Assembly: GCA_959020415.1 (NCBI GenBank)
Contig: CAUERX010000013.1
Span: 1-34,877 of the forward strand
DNA from: an uncultured bacterium
GTDB taxonomy: Bacteria; Bacillota_I; Bacilli_A; RF39; UBA660
DNA: 34,877 nucleotides
Direction: 5' to 3'
Both the position numbers and the translations under genes were made by a program. Below are positions 14,881 to 22,647 of the stretch, piece by piece. The notes under the pieces were generated by a model. The model worked only from the letters and a program-made list of their open reading frames with translations. It did not search any database and had not been told where the DNA came from. Positions within the stretch are counted from its first letter, which is position 1. Each line of letters starts with the position of its first letter.

Positions 14881-14907
14881 CAGAATACAATTTGTATTTT
14901 GATTTTT
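14881..14907 (+). terminator. Palindromic terminator-like site after the DUF3848-like gene
   Basis: CAGAATACAA (14881-14890) and TTGTATTTTG (14892-14901) form a near-perfect palindrome, followed by ATTTTTA. It closes the ssb transcript ahead of the candidate oriT. Confidence 0.5.
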
Positions 14908-14919
14908 AGCAAGCAATGG

Positions 14920-14985
14920 AAATGTATAGCACCTAGTTGGTGCAATAATTTCCTAATATGGGGTAAACCCCAATCCCCAAATATG
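14920..14985 (+). other. Candidate origin of transfer (oriT)
   Basis: This non-coding stretch lies upstream of mobC and the relaxase gene, the usual place for oriT. It has the hairpin GCACC-TAGTT-GGTGC (14929-14943), then GGGG-TAAA-CCCC (14960-14971) and a tandem CCCCAA-T-CCCCAA. Inverted repeats beside a nick site are typical of MOB-P origins. The nick position cannot be assigned by eye. Confidence 0.55.
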
Positions 14986-15006
14986 AAAGAAAGAAGGTAT
15001 TAATTT

Positions 15007-15159
15007 ATGAGTGAATTATTGTTTTTTATAATAGGTTTAGTAGTTGGAGGACTAACTGGTGTTACAACGATGTGTTTATGTATAATTGCAAAAGATAGCG
15101 ACTTGGAACTACCGAAGAAGAAAAAGGAAAACATTGAAAACAAGACAAGTAAATTTTAG
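15007..15159 (+). CDS. DUF3789-like 50-residue membrane micro-protein
   Basis: ATG 15007 follows AAGAAGG. The protein is one transmembrane helix with the Gly-rich pattern FIIGLVVGGLTGVTTMCLCI, then a short charged tail. Micro-proteins of this shape (DUF3789) are encoded next to mobilisation genes in many ICEs of Bacillota. The role is unknown. Its last 26 bases overlap the preferred mobC start. Confidence 0.6.
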   Translation: MSELLFFIIGLVVGGLTGVTTMCLCIIAKDSDLELPKKKKENIENKTSKF

Positions 15160-15472
15160 ATTGAGTCCAGAGCAAGAAAGAATGCTTAGGACTAAAAGTT
15201 TTAATCTTGGCATAACAACATCTGAATTTTTAAGAGGTGCTATTGAAGGTTTTGTTCCAAATGTAAAATACAATAAAGAAATATTACAATTAAATTTTGA
15301 ATTGAGAAAAATTGGAGTCAATATAAATCAGATAGCAAAAGTTGCTAATCAAACTGGATATATAAATTCAAATATGCTTTTCAATTACAAGAAGAATTTA
15401 GATGAAGTTATTCATAAGCTAAGTAAACTTTATAGATTAGAAAAAGTTGATAATAAACATGGCAGTAACTAA
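15134..15472 (+). CDS. mobC: MobC-type relaxosome accessory protein
   Basis: The open frame extends back to TTG 15086. I prefer TTG 15134, which follows AAAGG (15123-15127) and gives a normal N-terminus; the upstream part only adds a run of basic residues. The protein starts with a ribbon-helix-helix-like region (RQVNFRLSPEQERMLRTKS, then GITTSEFLRGAIEG), followed by the MobC block NFELRKIGVNINQIAKVANQ and a C-terminal coiled helix. MobC binds oriT and helps the relaxase nick and melt it. Its stop lies inside the relaxase gene. Confidence 0.85.
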   Translation: MKTRQVNFRLSPEQERMLRTKSFNLGITTSEFLRGAIEGFVPNVKYNKEILQLNFELRKIGVNINQIAKVANQTGYINSNMLFNYKKNLDEVIHKLSKLYRLEKVDNKHGSN

Positions 15473-16775
15473 ATTGTGGAAAATCACTACAAATTTAAAT
15501 AGAACAATTAATTATGCAGAAGATCATGAAAAGACTTTTTCTGGTTTAAAAAATGCATTAAATTATGCTGAGAATAATGATAAAACGGAACAATCCTTTT
15601 ACATTACAGGAATAAATTGTGATGTTGATTCTGCTTATGAACAAATGATTCAAACTAAGAAATGTTATAACAAGCAAAATGGAATCTTAGGTTATCATGG
15701 CTATCAATCTTTTAGAGAAGGCGAAGTTACTCCGCAAGAAGCACATCGAATTGGTTTAGAATTAGCAAATGAAATGTGGGGAGATAAATATGAGGTTATT
15801 GTTACAACCCATTTAAATACAAAGTGTTTACATAATCATTTTGTAGTAAACTCGGTTTCCTTTGTTGATGGAAAAAAATTTAATAGTGATAGAGCAGCGA
15901 CAGCTCAGTTAAGATATTTAAATGATTCCATTTGTAAAGAGCATGGAATATCTTTTTTAGATGAAAAGCCATCACCAAAATCGAAATTTGATTTTTCTTA
16001 TTATTTAAATAGTAGTTATAAAAATAATAGATACTACTTAAATACAAAAAATGATATTGATTATGCAATTAAAAAAGCAAAAACGTACAATGAATTTATC
16101 AAAATATTAGAAGAATTAAATTATTCGGTTACAAATAGATATGGTAAACTATCTGTTAAAAATAATAATTATAAAAGAAATATAAGGATTGAACGAAGAT
16201 ATGGAGATGAATATACTATTGAAAATATAAAATCGAGAATTATAGAAGAAAAAGAAAATTATTCAAAAATAATTGATGATGGTAATTCTTATTATTCTAA
16301 TTTCCATAAAAAGTCAAAGTCAAAATCACATAGTATTGTGGCATTATATAGATACTACTGTTTTTTATTAAAAATATATCCTAAAAAATTTAAAAATTAT
16401 AATTTTACAAAGAACATGTATGAAGATTTATCAAGATTAGATAATTATTCTCAAATTGTAAAAATGCTTGACGATAATAAAATTTATACTGATGAAGATT
16501 ATACAAAATTTGTTAATAGCATTTCTGGATTATATGACAAATTGTATAAAACTAAAACACAGTTAAGAAAACAATTTAAACAAACAAAAAACCCGAAAGA
16601 ACAAGAACGTATAATTAGTAAAATCCAGGAATTAAATGATTCTTTAGATACATGCAAAAAATATTTTGAAAATTTTAATTTTATTAGTAAAAATGAATCG
16701 AATTTAAAAGAAAAGGTAAATGAATATGAAAAAAATAAAATGGATATGGATAAAATTTTGGGGAAACAGATATAG
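15459..16775 (+). CDS. MOB-P relaxase (VirD2/MobA-type nuclease)
   Basis: I start at ATG 15459, which overlaps mobC. The N-terminal half is the relaxase: tyrosine-containing motifs at Y19 (INYAEDHEKT) and Y36 (LNYAENNDKT), then YHGYQSFREGEVTP. The metal-binding histidines are in THLNTKCLHNHF (H118, H125, H127). It nicks oriT, stays bound to the 5' end and is led through the channel. The C-terminal ~250 residues are Lys/Asn-rich and coiled, with no helicase. The length of 438 is normal for ICE MOB-P relaxases. It overlaps a small coupled gene at its end. Confidence 0.92.
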   Translation: MAVTKLWKITTNLNRTINYAEDHEKTFSGLKNALNYAENNDKTEQSFYITGINCDVDSAYEQMIQTKKCYNKQNGILGYHGYQSFREGEVTPQEAHRIGLELANEMWGDKYEVIVTTHLNTKCLHNHFVVNSVSFVDGKKFNSDRAATAQLRYLNDSICKEHGISFLDEKPSPKSKFDFSYYLNSSYKNNRYYLNTKNDIDYAIKKAKTYNEFIKILEELNYSVTNRYGKLSVKNNNYKRNIRIERRYGDEYTIENIKSRIIEEKENYSKIIDDGNSYYSNFHKKSKSKSHSIVALYRYYCFLLKIYPKKFKNYNFTKNMYEDLSRLDNYSQIVKMLDDNKIYTDEDYTKFVNSISGLYDKLYKTKTQLRKQFKQTKNPKEQERIISKIQELNDSLDTCKKYFENFNFISKNESNLKEKVNEYEKNKMDMDKILGKQI

Positions 16776-16866
16776 AGTGATTAAGAATGATGAGTTACTT
16801 AAGGAAATTGTAATTTATCATCATCGAATTTATATAATTAAAGATTATACAGAAAGGGAGGATTAA
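16720..16866 (+). CDS. 48-residue aromatic, basic micro-protein between relaxase and pcfB
   Basis: This short gene is easily missed because it overlaps the relaxase end in another frame. AAAGG (16712-16715) precedes ATG 16720, with a second ATG at 16726. It reads through KKIKWIWIKFWGNRYRVIKN and ends DYTEREDN-like at a stop that touches the pcfB start (TAA then ATG). Four-base packing at both ends, good spacing and a Trp/Lys-rich sequence support a real gene. No family is known to me. Confidence 0.55.
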   Translation: MNMKKIKWIWIKFWGNRYRVIKNDELLKEIVIYHHRIYIIKDYTERED

Positions 16867-17553
16867 ATGAATCAATCAAGTGATGCAGCAGAACAAATTA
16901 TAAGAATGTCATTAGAAGGCTTTGAAGTTTCTGCAAAAATTGTTGGTAGTGGTGCAAAAGAACTTGCTGTTTTAATTTATACAGTTATGAAAAACAAAGA
17001 GCAGACCAGTGGTAAAGCAAAACTATCTAATATGTTAAAGAGTGGGAAACCACTAACAGTTTTTTCAATTAGTAAAGATAACTTGAAAAAATTTCAAGAT
17101 GAAGCAAAACGATATGGAATATTATATTGTGCTTTGGTAGATAAAAAATCTAAATCGCCAGATGGTTTAGTTGATATTATAGTTAGAAAAGAAGATGCTG
17201 GTAGAATTAATAGAATTATTGATAGATTCAATTTAGCATCTTACAATAAAGCGGATATTGTTTCTGAAATTGAAAAAGCAAGAAATGCAAAAAGTAAGAA
17301 AAAGCAAAAGGATACAAAATCAAACCCCCATTTGGCAAAGACCGAAAAAAGCCCTCGGTCAGAGCCTATCTCAGAAATGCCAAAGAGTTCAACTCCTAAG
17401 GGTGCTACAGTAGAAAATAAAAAGGAATCTGTAAAGAAGAAATTAGATACATATAAAAAACAAATAAATAATTCTGTAGATAGACGGAGTGATAAAACTA
17501 CCAATAGAAATACAAAATCTAAAGGTAATAAATCGAAGGGAAAAGTTAAATGA
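16867..17553 (+). CDS. pcfB: PcfB/DUF3801-family transfer protein
   Basis: The start follows AAGGGAGG. The 228-residue protein has the DUF3801 core in the first ~130 residues: an AAEQIIRMSLEGFEVSAKI helix, AKELAVLIYTVMKNKEQTSG, a PLTVFSISKDNLKKFQDEAK strand-helix, YGILYCALVDK and a DIIVRKEDAGRINRIIDRF helix. The C-terminal ~95 residues are a Lys/Ser-rich disordered tail. In the pCF10 system PcfB is an accessory factor that links the relaxosome to the coupling ATPase. Its place just before virD4 fits that. It overlaps the next gene by ATGA. Confidence 0.85.
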   Translation: MNQSSDAAEQIIRMSLEGFEVSAKIVGSGAKELAVLIYTVMKNKEQTSGKAKLSNMLKSGKPLTVFSISKDNLKKFQDEAKRYGILYCALVDKKSKSPDGLVDIIVRKEDAGRINRIIDRFNLASYNKADIVSEIEKARNAKSKKKQKDTKSNPHLAKTEKSPRSEPISEMPKSSTPKGATVENKKESVKKKLDTYKKQINNSVDRRSDKTTNRNTKSKGNKSKGKVK

Positions 17554-17741
17554 AAGAGGTAAAAGTATTAGAACTGGATAAGTATGAGTATGGAATTATA
17601 ATTAATGCATTGAATGAGTTTCGTAATAAAGTTTTGGAAGAGGGAAAAGATTCAGAGCCAATTGATGAAATTTTATTAAAAGTTCTTGAAGCTCCTGATA
17701 AGAAAAGAATGTTCCCAAGGAAGTATGTAGATGAAAGATAA
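17550..17741 (+). CDS. 63-residue unknown protein between pcfB and virD4
   Basis: The gene is coupled on both sides: ATGA overlap with pcfB and 11-base overlap with virD4. It is a short acidic helical protein (LDKYEYGIIINALNEFRNKV and PIDEILLKVLEAPDKKR). Small genes at this position are usual in Gram-positive ICEs, and the fold might be a coupling-protein chaperone, but nothing in the sequence proves it. Confidence 0.65.
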   Translation: MKEVKVLELDKYEYGIIINALNEFRNKVLEEGKDSEPIDEILLKVLEAPDKKRMFPRKYVDER

Positions 17742-19569
17742 AAAGATATTTATAATTGGCTTAATTCCCGTCATTTGGTTAGGTCTATTAATAGCTCCTA
17801 TATCAGAAGGTGGAATATTATCAATTATTAGAGGCTTTAGTAAAGTAATCAATAATCCTTTTAAAATAACTTTTTGTGATAATACAGTAAAATGCATATT
17901 AATTTGTTGCTGTATTTATGTTATTGGACTTGCTGTATATTTTTCAACTAAAAGGAATTATAGAAGGCAAGAGGAACATGGTTCGGCAAAGTGGGGAGAT
18001 ATAAAAAGAATAAATAAAAAATATTTTCAAAAACCTGCTACTAATAATAAAATCTTATCTCAAAACTTTTCTTTAGGATATGATGTAAAAAAGCATAGAA
18101 GAAATATGAATACCATAATCATTGGTGGTAGTGGTGCAGGTAAAACAAGATTTTATGCCAAACCGAATGTTATGCAGGCAAATACTTCATTTGTCATATT
18201 AGATCCAAAAGGTGAAATATTGCGAGATGAAGGACATTTATTAGAACATCAAGGATATGAAATAAGAGTTTTAGATTTAATTAATATGGAATTATCACAT
18301 TGTTATAATCCTTTTGTCTATATTCAAAATGATAATGATGTTCAAAAATTAGTTACCAATTTATTTAAAGCCACAACTCCAAAAGGAAGTTCTTCTCAAG
18401 ATCCATTTTGGGATACTGCGGCAAGTATGCTTTTATTGGCTTTAATGTTTTACTTAAAATATGAAGCTCCAGAAGAAGAACAAAATTTCCCAATGGTTAT
18501 GGAAATGCTTAGGGCTGGTGAAGTTCATGAAGATGATGATTATTATGTTAGTCCTTTAGATATGCTTTTTAATGATTTAGAACGTAAAAACCCTGAACAT
18601 ATTGCTTTAAAATACTACAGAGATTACCATTCTGGTTCGGCTAAAACTCTAAAATCTATCCAAATTACTTTGGCTAGTAGATTAGAAAAATTTAATCTTA
18701 GTTCTCTTGCGAGTTTAACTCAAACTGATGAACTTGATTTGTCTAGCATTGGTAAAAAGAAGGTTGCATTGTTTGCTATAATTCCAGATAACGATGCTTC
18801 TTTTAATTTTTTAGTTAGTATTTTATATACACAATTATTTCAACAATTATTTTATCAAGCAGATCATAATTACAATGGTAGTTTACCAGTACATGTTCAT
18901 TTTTTAATGGATGAGTTTGCTAATGTAAGTTTGCCAGATGATTTTGAAAAAATCCTATCTACAATGAGAAGTAGGAATGTTTCTGTTTCAATCATTTTGC
19001 AAAATTTAGCTCAATTAAAGGCGTTATTTGAAAAACAATGGGAATCGATTGTTGGTAACTGTGATGAGTTCCTATATCTAGGTGGAAACGAGCAATCGAC
19101 ACATAAATATGTTAGTGAGTTGCTTGGAAAGGAAACTATTGATACCAATTCTTACGGAAAGAGTACAGGACACTCAGGTAGTTATTCCACAAATTATCAA
19201 ATTGTTGGAAGGGAGTTGCTTACTGCGGATGAGGTTAGAATGCTTGATAATAGTGAATGCATTTTATTTATCAGGGGTGAAAGACCACTCAAAGATAAAA
19301 AATACGATATTTTAAAACATCCTCGTATTAATTTAACTCCAGATGGTATTGGTAAGACATATCAACATGGTATGATAACTAATTCAATTGCCGAAATGGT
19401 GATTGATACCAATTTAGATTATGATTTTAGTGAGATTGAAAAAACAAAGAATAAATATGAAGTCATCTATTCCGAGGAAGTAGATGACTTTTTAGAAGGG
19501 AAGGGAAAATATGAAAGAAAGACAAAAAACAACCAAATTACACAAAATAGAAAAGATTTTGAAAGTTAG
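17731..19569 (+). CDS. virD4: VirD4/TraG-type type IV coupling ATPase
   Basis: The 612-residue protein has two N-terminal membrane helices (about 5-35 and 53-72), then the cytoplasmic ATPase. The motif HGSAKWGD (83-90) is typical of TraG-type proteins. Walker A GSGAGKT is at 133-139, with SFVILDPKGEI after it. Walker B FLMDEFANV lies near 390, followed by the sensor block MRSRNVSVSIILQNLAQLK. It docks the relaxase-DNA complex and pumps it to the channel. It contains a perfect terminator-like hairpin in its last 40 codons, and its end overlaps the virB2-like gene by 59 bases. Confidence 0.95.
   Translation: MKDKKIFIIGLIPVIWLGLLIAPISEGGILSIIRGFSKVINNPFKITFCDNTVKCILICCCIYVIGLAVYFSTKRNYRRQEEHGSAKWGDIKRINKKYFQKPATNNKILSQNFSLGYDVKKHRRNMNTIIIGGSGAGKTRFYAKPNVMQANTSFVILDPKGEILRDEGHLLEHQGYEIRVLDLINMELSHCYNPFVYIQNDNDVQKLVTNLFKATTPKGSSSQDPFWDTAASMLLLALMFYLKYEAPEEEQNFPMVMEMLRAGEVHEDDDYYVSPLDMLFNDLERKNPEHIALKYYRDYHSGSAKTLKSIQITLASRLEKFNLSSLASLTQTDELDLSSIGKKKVALFAIIPDNDASFNFLVSILYTQLFQQLFYQADHNYNGSLPVHVHFLMDEFANVSLPDDFEKILSTMRSRNVSVSIILQNLAQLKALFEKQWESIVGNCDEFLYLGGNEQSTHKYVSELLGKETIDTNSYGKSTGHSGSYSTNYQIVGRELLTADEVRMLDNSECILFIRGERPLKDKKYDILKHPRINLTPDGIGKTYQHGMITNSIAEMVIDTNLDYDFSEIEKTKNKYEVIYSEEVDDFLEGKGKYERKTKNNQITQNRKDFES
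19460..19493 (+). terminator. Intragenic terminator-like hairpin near the virD4 3' end
   Basis: AAGTCATCTA (19460-19469) pairs perfectly with TAGATGACTT (19481-19490), followed by TTT. It lies inside virD4 and 20 bases before the virB2-like start, so it could throttle the channel genes. Confidence 0.55.
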
Positions 19570-19831
19570 TCATTTGGCTTTAGTATTATTTTTAACAGCG
19601 ACAACAGTTTATGCTGCTGATGATCCATTAACTGTAGTAAATAACTTATCCGATTTTATTTTTGGCTTAATTCGTGCAATCGGTATGATTTTGCTAGGCT
19701 TTGGTGTTGTGCAAGTAGGTTTATCATTTAAAAGCCATGATCCATCACAACGAGCAAATGGTTTTTTAACTGTTGCTGGTGGAATTATTATTACATTTGC
19801 TAAGGAAATTTTAAATACAATTGTAGGATAG
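19511..19831 (+). CDS. VirB2/Maff2-like small membrane protein
   Basis: The 106-residue protein begins with a basic head and a signal-like helix ending at VYAADDP. Two further hydrophobic helices follow (FIFGLIRAIGMILLGFGVVQ and GFLTVAGGIIITFAKEIL), joined by a polar loop with SFKSHDPSQRANG. The signal plus two-helix layout is that of VirB2 pilins and Maff2 proteins, which form the pore or surface fibre subunit of transfer systems. It overlaps virD4 and is followed at once by the virB6-like gene. Confidence 0.7.
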   Translation: MKERQKTTKLHKIEKILKVSHLALVLFLTATTVYAADDPLTVVNNLSDFIFGLIRAIGMILLGFGVVQVGLSFKSHDPSQRANGFLTVAGGIIITFAKEILNTIVG

Positions 19832-19844
19832 GAGGTGTAATAGT

Positions 19845-20681
19845 GTGAGTGATAATTGGGTTGTTCAAAACCTACAAAATGCACTGGATACTTGGAATGG
19901 AAAGTTAGCTGAAATTTGGACTTTAATTACCCAAACACCCGAGACATTTAAAGGTGGAGCAATATGGAATGTAATTAAAAATATATATGGCTCTATGCAA
20001 GCAATTGGTTTAGCACTTTTAGTTCTGTTTTTTGTCATTGGTGTTGCAAAAACCTGCGGATCATTAACAGAAGTAAAAAGACCAGAACATGCTTTAAAAC
20101 TTTTTATAAGATTTGCTATTGCAAAAATTGTGGTTACATACGGAATGGATTTAATGCTAGCAATTTTTAAAATTTCTCAAGGCATTGTTTCTAAGATAAT
20201 GACAACAGCCAATATCACTAGTTCTGCAAAAAGCACTCTTCCTCAAGGCATAATAAATGCTATAGAATCCTGTGGCTTTTTAGAATCTATTCCACTGTGG
20301 GCGGTAACATTGATTGGAGGTCTAATAGTTACTGTTTTGGCTTTTATAATGATAATGACGGTATATGGTAGATTTTTTAAATTGTATCTATATACTGCAA
20401 TTGCACCTATACCATTATCTGCTATGGCAGGCGAACCTACTCAAAGTGTAACAAAAAGTTTTTTAAAGAGTTATGCAGCAGTTTGCTTAGAAGGTGCAAT
20501 TATTATTTTATCATGTATTATATTTAGTTTATTTGCTTCTAGTCCACCTGTTGTTGATACAAGTGCAGCAGCAGTAACACAAGTGTGGAAATATATTGGT
20601 GAACTTATTTTTAATATGTTAGTATTAGTGGGAACAATTAAAATTTCTGATCGCATAGTTCGAGAAATGATGGGATTATAA
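19845..20681 (+). CDS. VirB6/TrbL-like polytopic channel protein
   Basis: I start at GTG 19845, after AGGAGGTG (19830-19837). The 278-residue protein has five to six hydrophobic helices, such as SMQAIGLALLVLFFVIGVAK and ALKLFIRFAIAKIVVTYGMD. The central conserved-looking segment YTAIAPIPLSAMAGEPTQSV is typical of TrbL/VirB6-like proteins in Gram-positive ICEs. It forms the inner-membrane part of the channel. After it the transfer operon is interrupted by non-coding DNA, a csp relic and the caspase gene. Confidence 0.85.
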   Translation: MSDNWVVQNLQNALDTWNGKLAEIWTLITQTPETFKGGAIWNVIKNIYGSMQAIGLALLVLFFVIGVAKTCGSLTEVKRPEHALKLFIRFAIAKIVVTYGMDLMLAIFKISQGIVSKIMTTANITSSAKSTLPQGIINAIESCGFLESIPLWAVTLIGGLIVTVLAFIMIMTVYGRFFKLYLYTAIAPIPLSAMAGEPTQSVTKSFLKSYAAVCLEGAIIILSCIIFSLFASSPPVVDTSAAAVTQVWKYIGELIFNMLVLVGTIKISDRIVREMMGL

Positions 20682-20741
20682 ATTTTGTTGATGTATCCTA
20701 TTGAAATGAAATTTTGTTTGTGGTATGATGAAAGTGCGATG

Positions 20742-20788
20742 AGAACATAGCCTTTCTCATTGTTAAACCATTTTACTTTACCAATCAT
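20742..20788 (-). pseudogene. 5' relic of a cold-shock protein gene (csp)
   Basis: Reading leftward from ATG 20786-20788, the first 14 codons give MIGKVKWFNNEKGY, the exact N-terminus of CspA-family proteins. GGAAGTGAG provides a ribosome site upstream of it. After NEKGY the family's GFI...VHYS never appears and the sequence becomes unrelated, so the gene is cut at about 20742. It faces the transfer genes and sits between virB6 and the caspase gene. Confidence 0.6.
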
Positions 20789-20827
20789 TTGTATCTCACT
20801 TCCAGATATAAATAGGTAAAGTTGTAC

Positions 20828-20858
20828 AATAGCTGCTAGTATAGGGCTATTTTTTTTG
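20828..20858 (+). terminator. Terminator before the caspase gene
   Basis: AATAGC (20828-20833) pairs with GCTATT (20846-20851), followed by T-rich 20851-20857. It isolates the caspase gene from the transfer operon upstream. Confidence 0.65.
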
Positions 20859-20876
20859 TGAAAATATTAGTGTTTA

Positions 20877-20904
20877 TTGCGATAAAATTGTGGTAAAATA
20901 TAAT
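20877..20904 (+). promoter_or_regulatory. Promoter of the caspase gene
   Basis: TTGCGA (20877-20882), 16-base spacer, TATAAT (20899-20904). The gene starts at 20938 behind GGAGTGTGAT, so the transcript has a short leader. Confidence 0.7.
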
Positions 20905-20937
20905 ACAAAATAAATGTTTTACATGGAGTGTGATATA

Positions 20938-22611
20938 ATGGCAGGTTTAAAACAATCTTACGATGAACATTTTGCATTAATAATTGGAATTAACAAATAT
21001 GATAGTCTAAATGACTTAGAATATGCTGTTAATGACGCAAAATCAATAAAAGAGGTATTAATTCAAAAATTCTCTTACAAAGAAGAAAATATTACGCTTC
21101 TTCTTGATAAACAAGCAACAAAAGATGGCATTATGGATGCCTATTTTGAATTAGCCAATAAAACATGTAACGATGATTCAGTATTAATATTCTTTGCAGG
21201 ACATGGGTATACATATCAAGCTGGTATAAAGGATAAAGGATTTTTGATTCCTTGTAATGGAACAGAACAAAATTTAAATAGTTTAATTAGTTGGGAATCT
21301 TTAATAGAAAATGCAGATTTGATTAGGGCAAAACACATTTTTTATATTATGGATGCCTGTTATAGTGGCTTGATATTACAAAGGTCTCCTTTTGGTTCAA
21401 AAAGATTCTTAAAAGAAATGTTAAGGCGATATAGTCGTCAAGTGCTTACTGCGGGAAAATCAGATCAGAAAGTGAAAGATGGTGGAGGTAATACTAATAA
21501 CTCTATCTTTACTTCTTATTTATTAGAAGCATTGAATGGTGAGGCAAAAACTGAGCAAGGTGTATTGAGTGCTTCATCTGTAATGAATTATGTATATAAC
21601 AAAGTTAGCTGTGATCCTAAATCTTATCAAACACCTAGCTACGGCAGTGTATTTGGAGAAGGAGATTTTATTTTTAATGCTGATGAGCTATTTAATAAAG
21701 AAGAACCTGCGGGAAAAGAAAATGATATATTAATAGATGTATCTTTAAATCATGACATTAAAGATACTAAAAGTGATTTTGGTAATAGATTAAAAGAATT
21801 ATTATCTGATGGTAAAAATTTCATAAAGGTAACCGATATCATTAATCAAGAATTAAGAATATATCTATCTCAGATTAGTAATATCAAAGGTAATTTATCT
21901 ATGTATAATGAAGAAACTTTTAAAGATAATATTATAAAATTACAGGATTCGTTGAAAAATATTTTGGATGCTTCTATATTACTGACGTATTATGGGGATG
22001 ATAGATATGTAAAGTTAATTAAGAAAATAATCTTAAGGACTTATCCTACCCAAATACCTGGTGGTAATATGAACCTTATATCAACATTATATTTTCCTAC
22101 TTTATTACTATATTATGTAATTATAATTTCTTCAATTGAAGCTAACAATTATGCCTTATTAAAAGAAATTATAAATTTAAAAGTAAAAAATAGGGTTAAT
22201 TCTAATATAGATTTAATAGTTGATTTATTCCAAAATACATCGTATATTAATCAGAATTTTTCAGTATTCTTTCCTGATGAAAATTATAAATTACCTATGA
22301 ATGAATATATTCATAAACAAATTCAAGCAATATTAGATGACTTATTATTTCTTGGTGATGACTACGGAGATAGATATTTAAACACTGAATTATTATTAAG
22401 TATGGCGTATGCAATAAAGACATATAAAGGTCAAGATAAGATAGTTAGTGTATGGGGAAGGTTTATATATACTTTACATTTCACTACTAAAAATATTGAA
22501 GATTTATCAGTTAATGATATTGCTAACAAAATTGATTTATATGATGGGCTTGATAACAAATCGGATTTTATAAAAAAATATAACCAGTTTATTGTTGATT
22601 CTTATTTTTAA
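20938..22611 (+). CDS. Caspase-like (C14) cysteine protease with a large unknown C-terminal domain
   Basis: I use ATG 20938, with GGAG at 20925-20928; an upstream ATG at 20914 has no such site. The 557-residue protein opens with a caspase p20-type domain: HFALIIGINKYDSLNDLEYA, NDAKSIKEVL, then His89 in LIFFAGHGYTY and Cys141 in FYIMDACYSGL. These are the catalytic pair. SIFTSYLLEALNGEA (about 195-210) is the small-subunit strand. Residues ~245-557 are mostly helical, with no match I know and no transmembrane helix. Bacterial caspases cut host or partner proteins in stress, cell-death and phage-defence systems. It stands alone, with its own promoter and terminator, as cargo inside the transfer operon. 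The trigger and substrate are unknown. Confidence 0.85.
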   Translation: MAGLKQSYDEHFALIIGINKYDSLNDLEYAVNDAKSIKEVLIQKFSYKEENITLLLDKQATKDGIMDAYFELANKTCNDDSVLIFFAGHGYTYQAGIKDKGFLIPCNGTEQNLNSLISWESLIENADLIRAKHIFYIMDACYSGLILQRSPFGSKRFLKEMLRRYSRQVLTAGKSDQKVKDGGGNTNNSIFTSYLLEALNGEAKTEQGVLSASSVMNYVYNKVSCDPKSYQTPSYGSVFGEGDFIFNADELFNKEEPAGKENDILIDVSLNHDIKDTKSDFGNRLKELLSDGKNFIKVTDIINQELRIYLSQISNIKGNLSMYNEETFKDNIIKLQDSLKNILDASILLTYYGDDRYVKLIKKIILRTYPTQIPGGNMNLISTLYFPTLLLYYVIIISSIEANNYALLKEIINLKVKNRVNSNIDLIVDLFQNTSYINQNFSVFFPDENYKLPMNEYIHKQIQAILDDLLFLGDDYGDRYLNTELLLSMAYAIKTYKGQDKIVSVWGRFIYTLHFTTKNIEDLSVNDIANKIDLYDGLDNKSDFIKKYNQFIVDSYF

Positions 22612-22633
22612 GATGCTTAGAGCATCTTTTTTG
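22610..22633 (+). terminator. Terminator after the caspase gene
   Basis: AAGATGCT (22610-22617), loop TAG, AGCATCTT (22621-22628), then TTTT. A perfect 8-bp stem starting at the stop codon. Confidence 0.85.
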
Positions 22634-22647
22634 TTTGGAGGTGAGAA

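Noticed and set aside
17241..17504. Minus-strand Phe/Ser-rich frame inside pcfB
   Set aside because: Antisense shadow of the Lys/Ser-rich PcfB tail; no ribosome site.
20471..20788. 105-residue minus-strand protein beginning MIGKVKWFNNEKGY
   Set aside because: Only the first ~14 codons are cold-shock family; the rest is antisense to virB6 and to intergenic DNA, so I call it a relic, not a gene.
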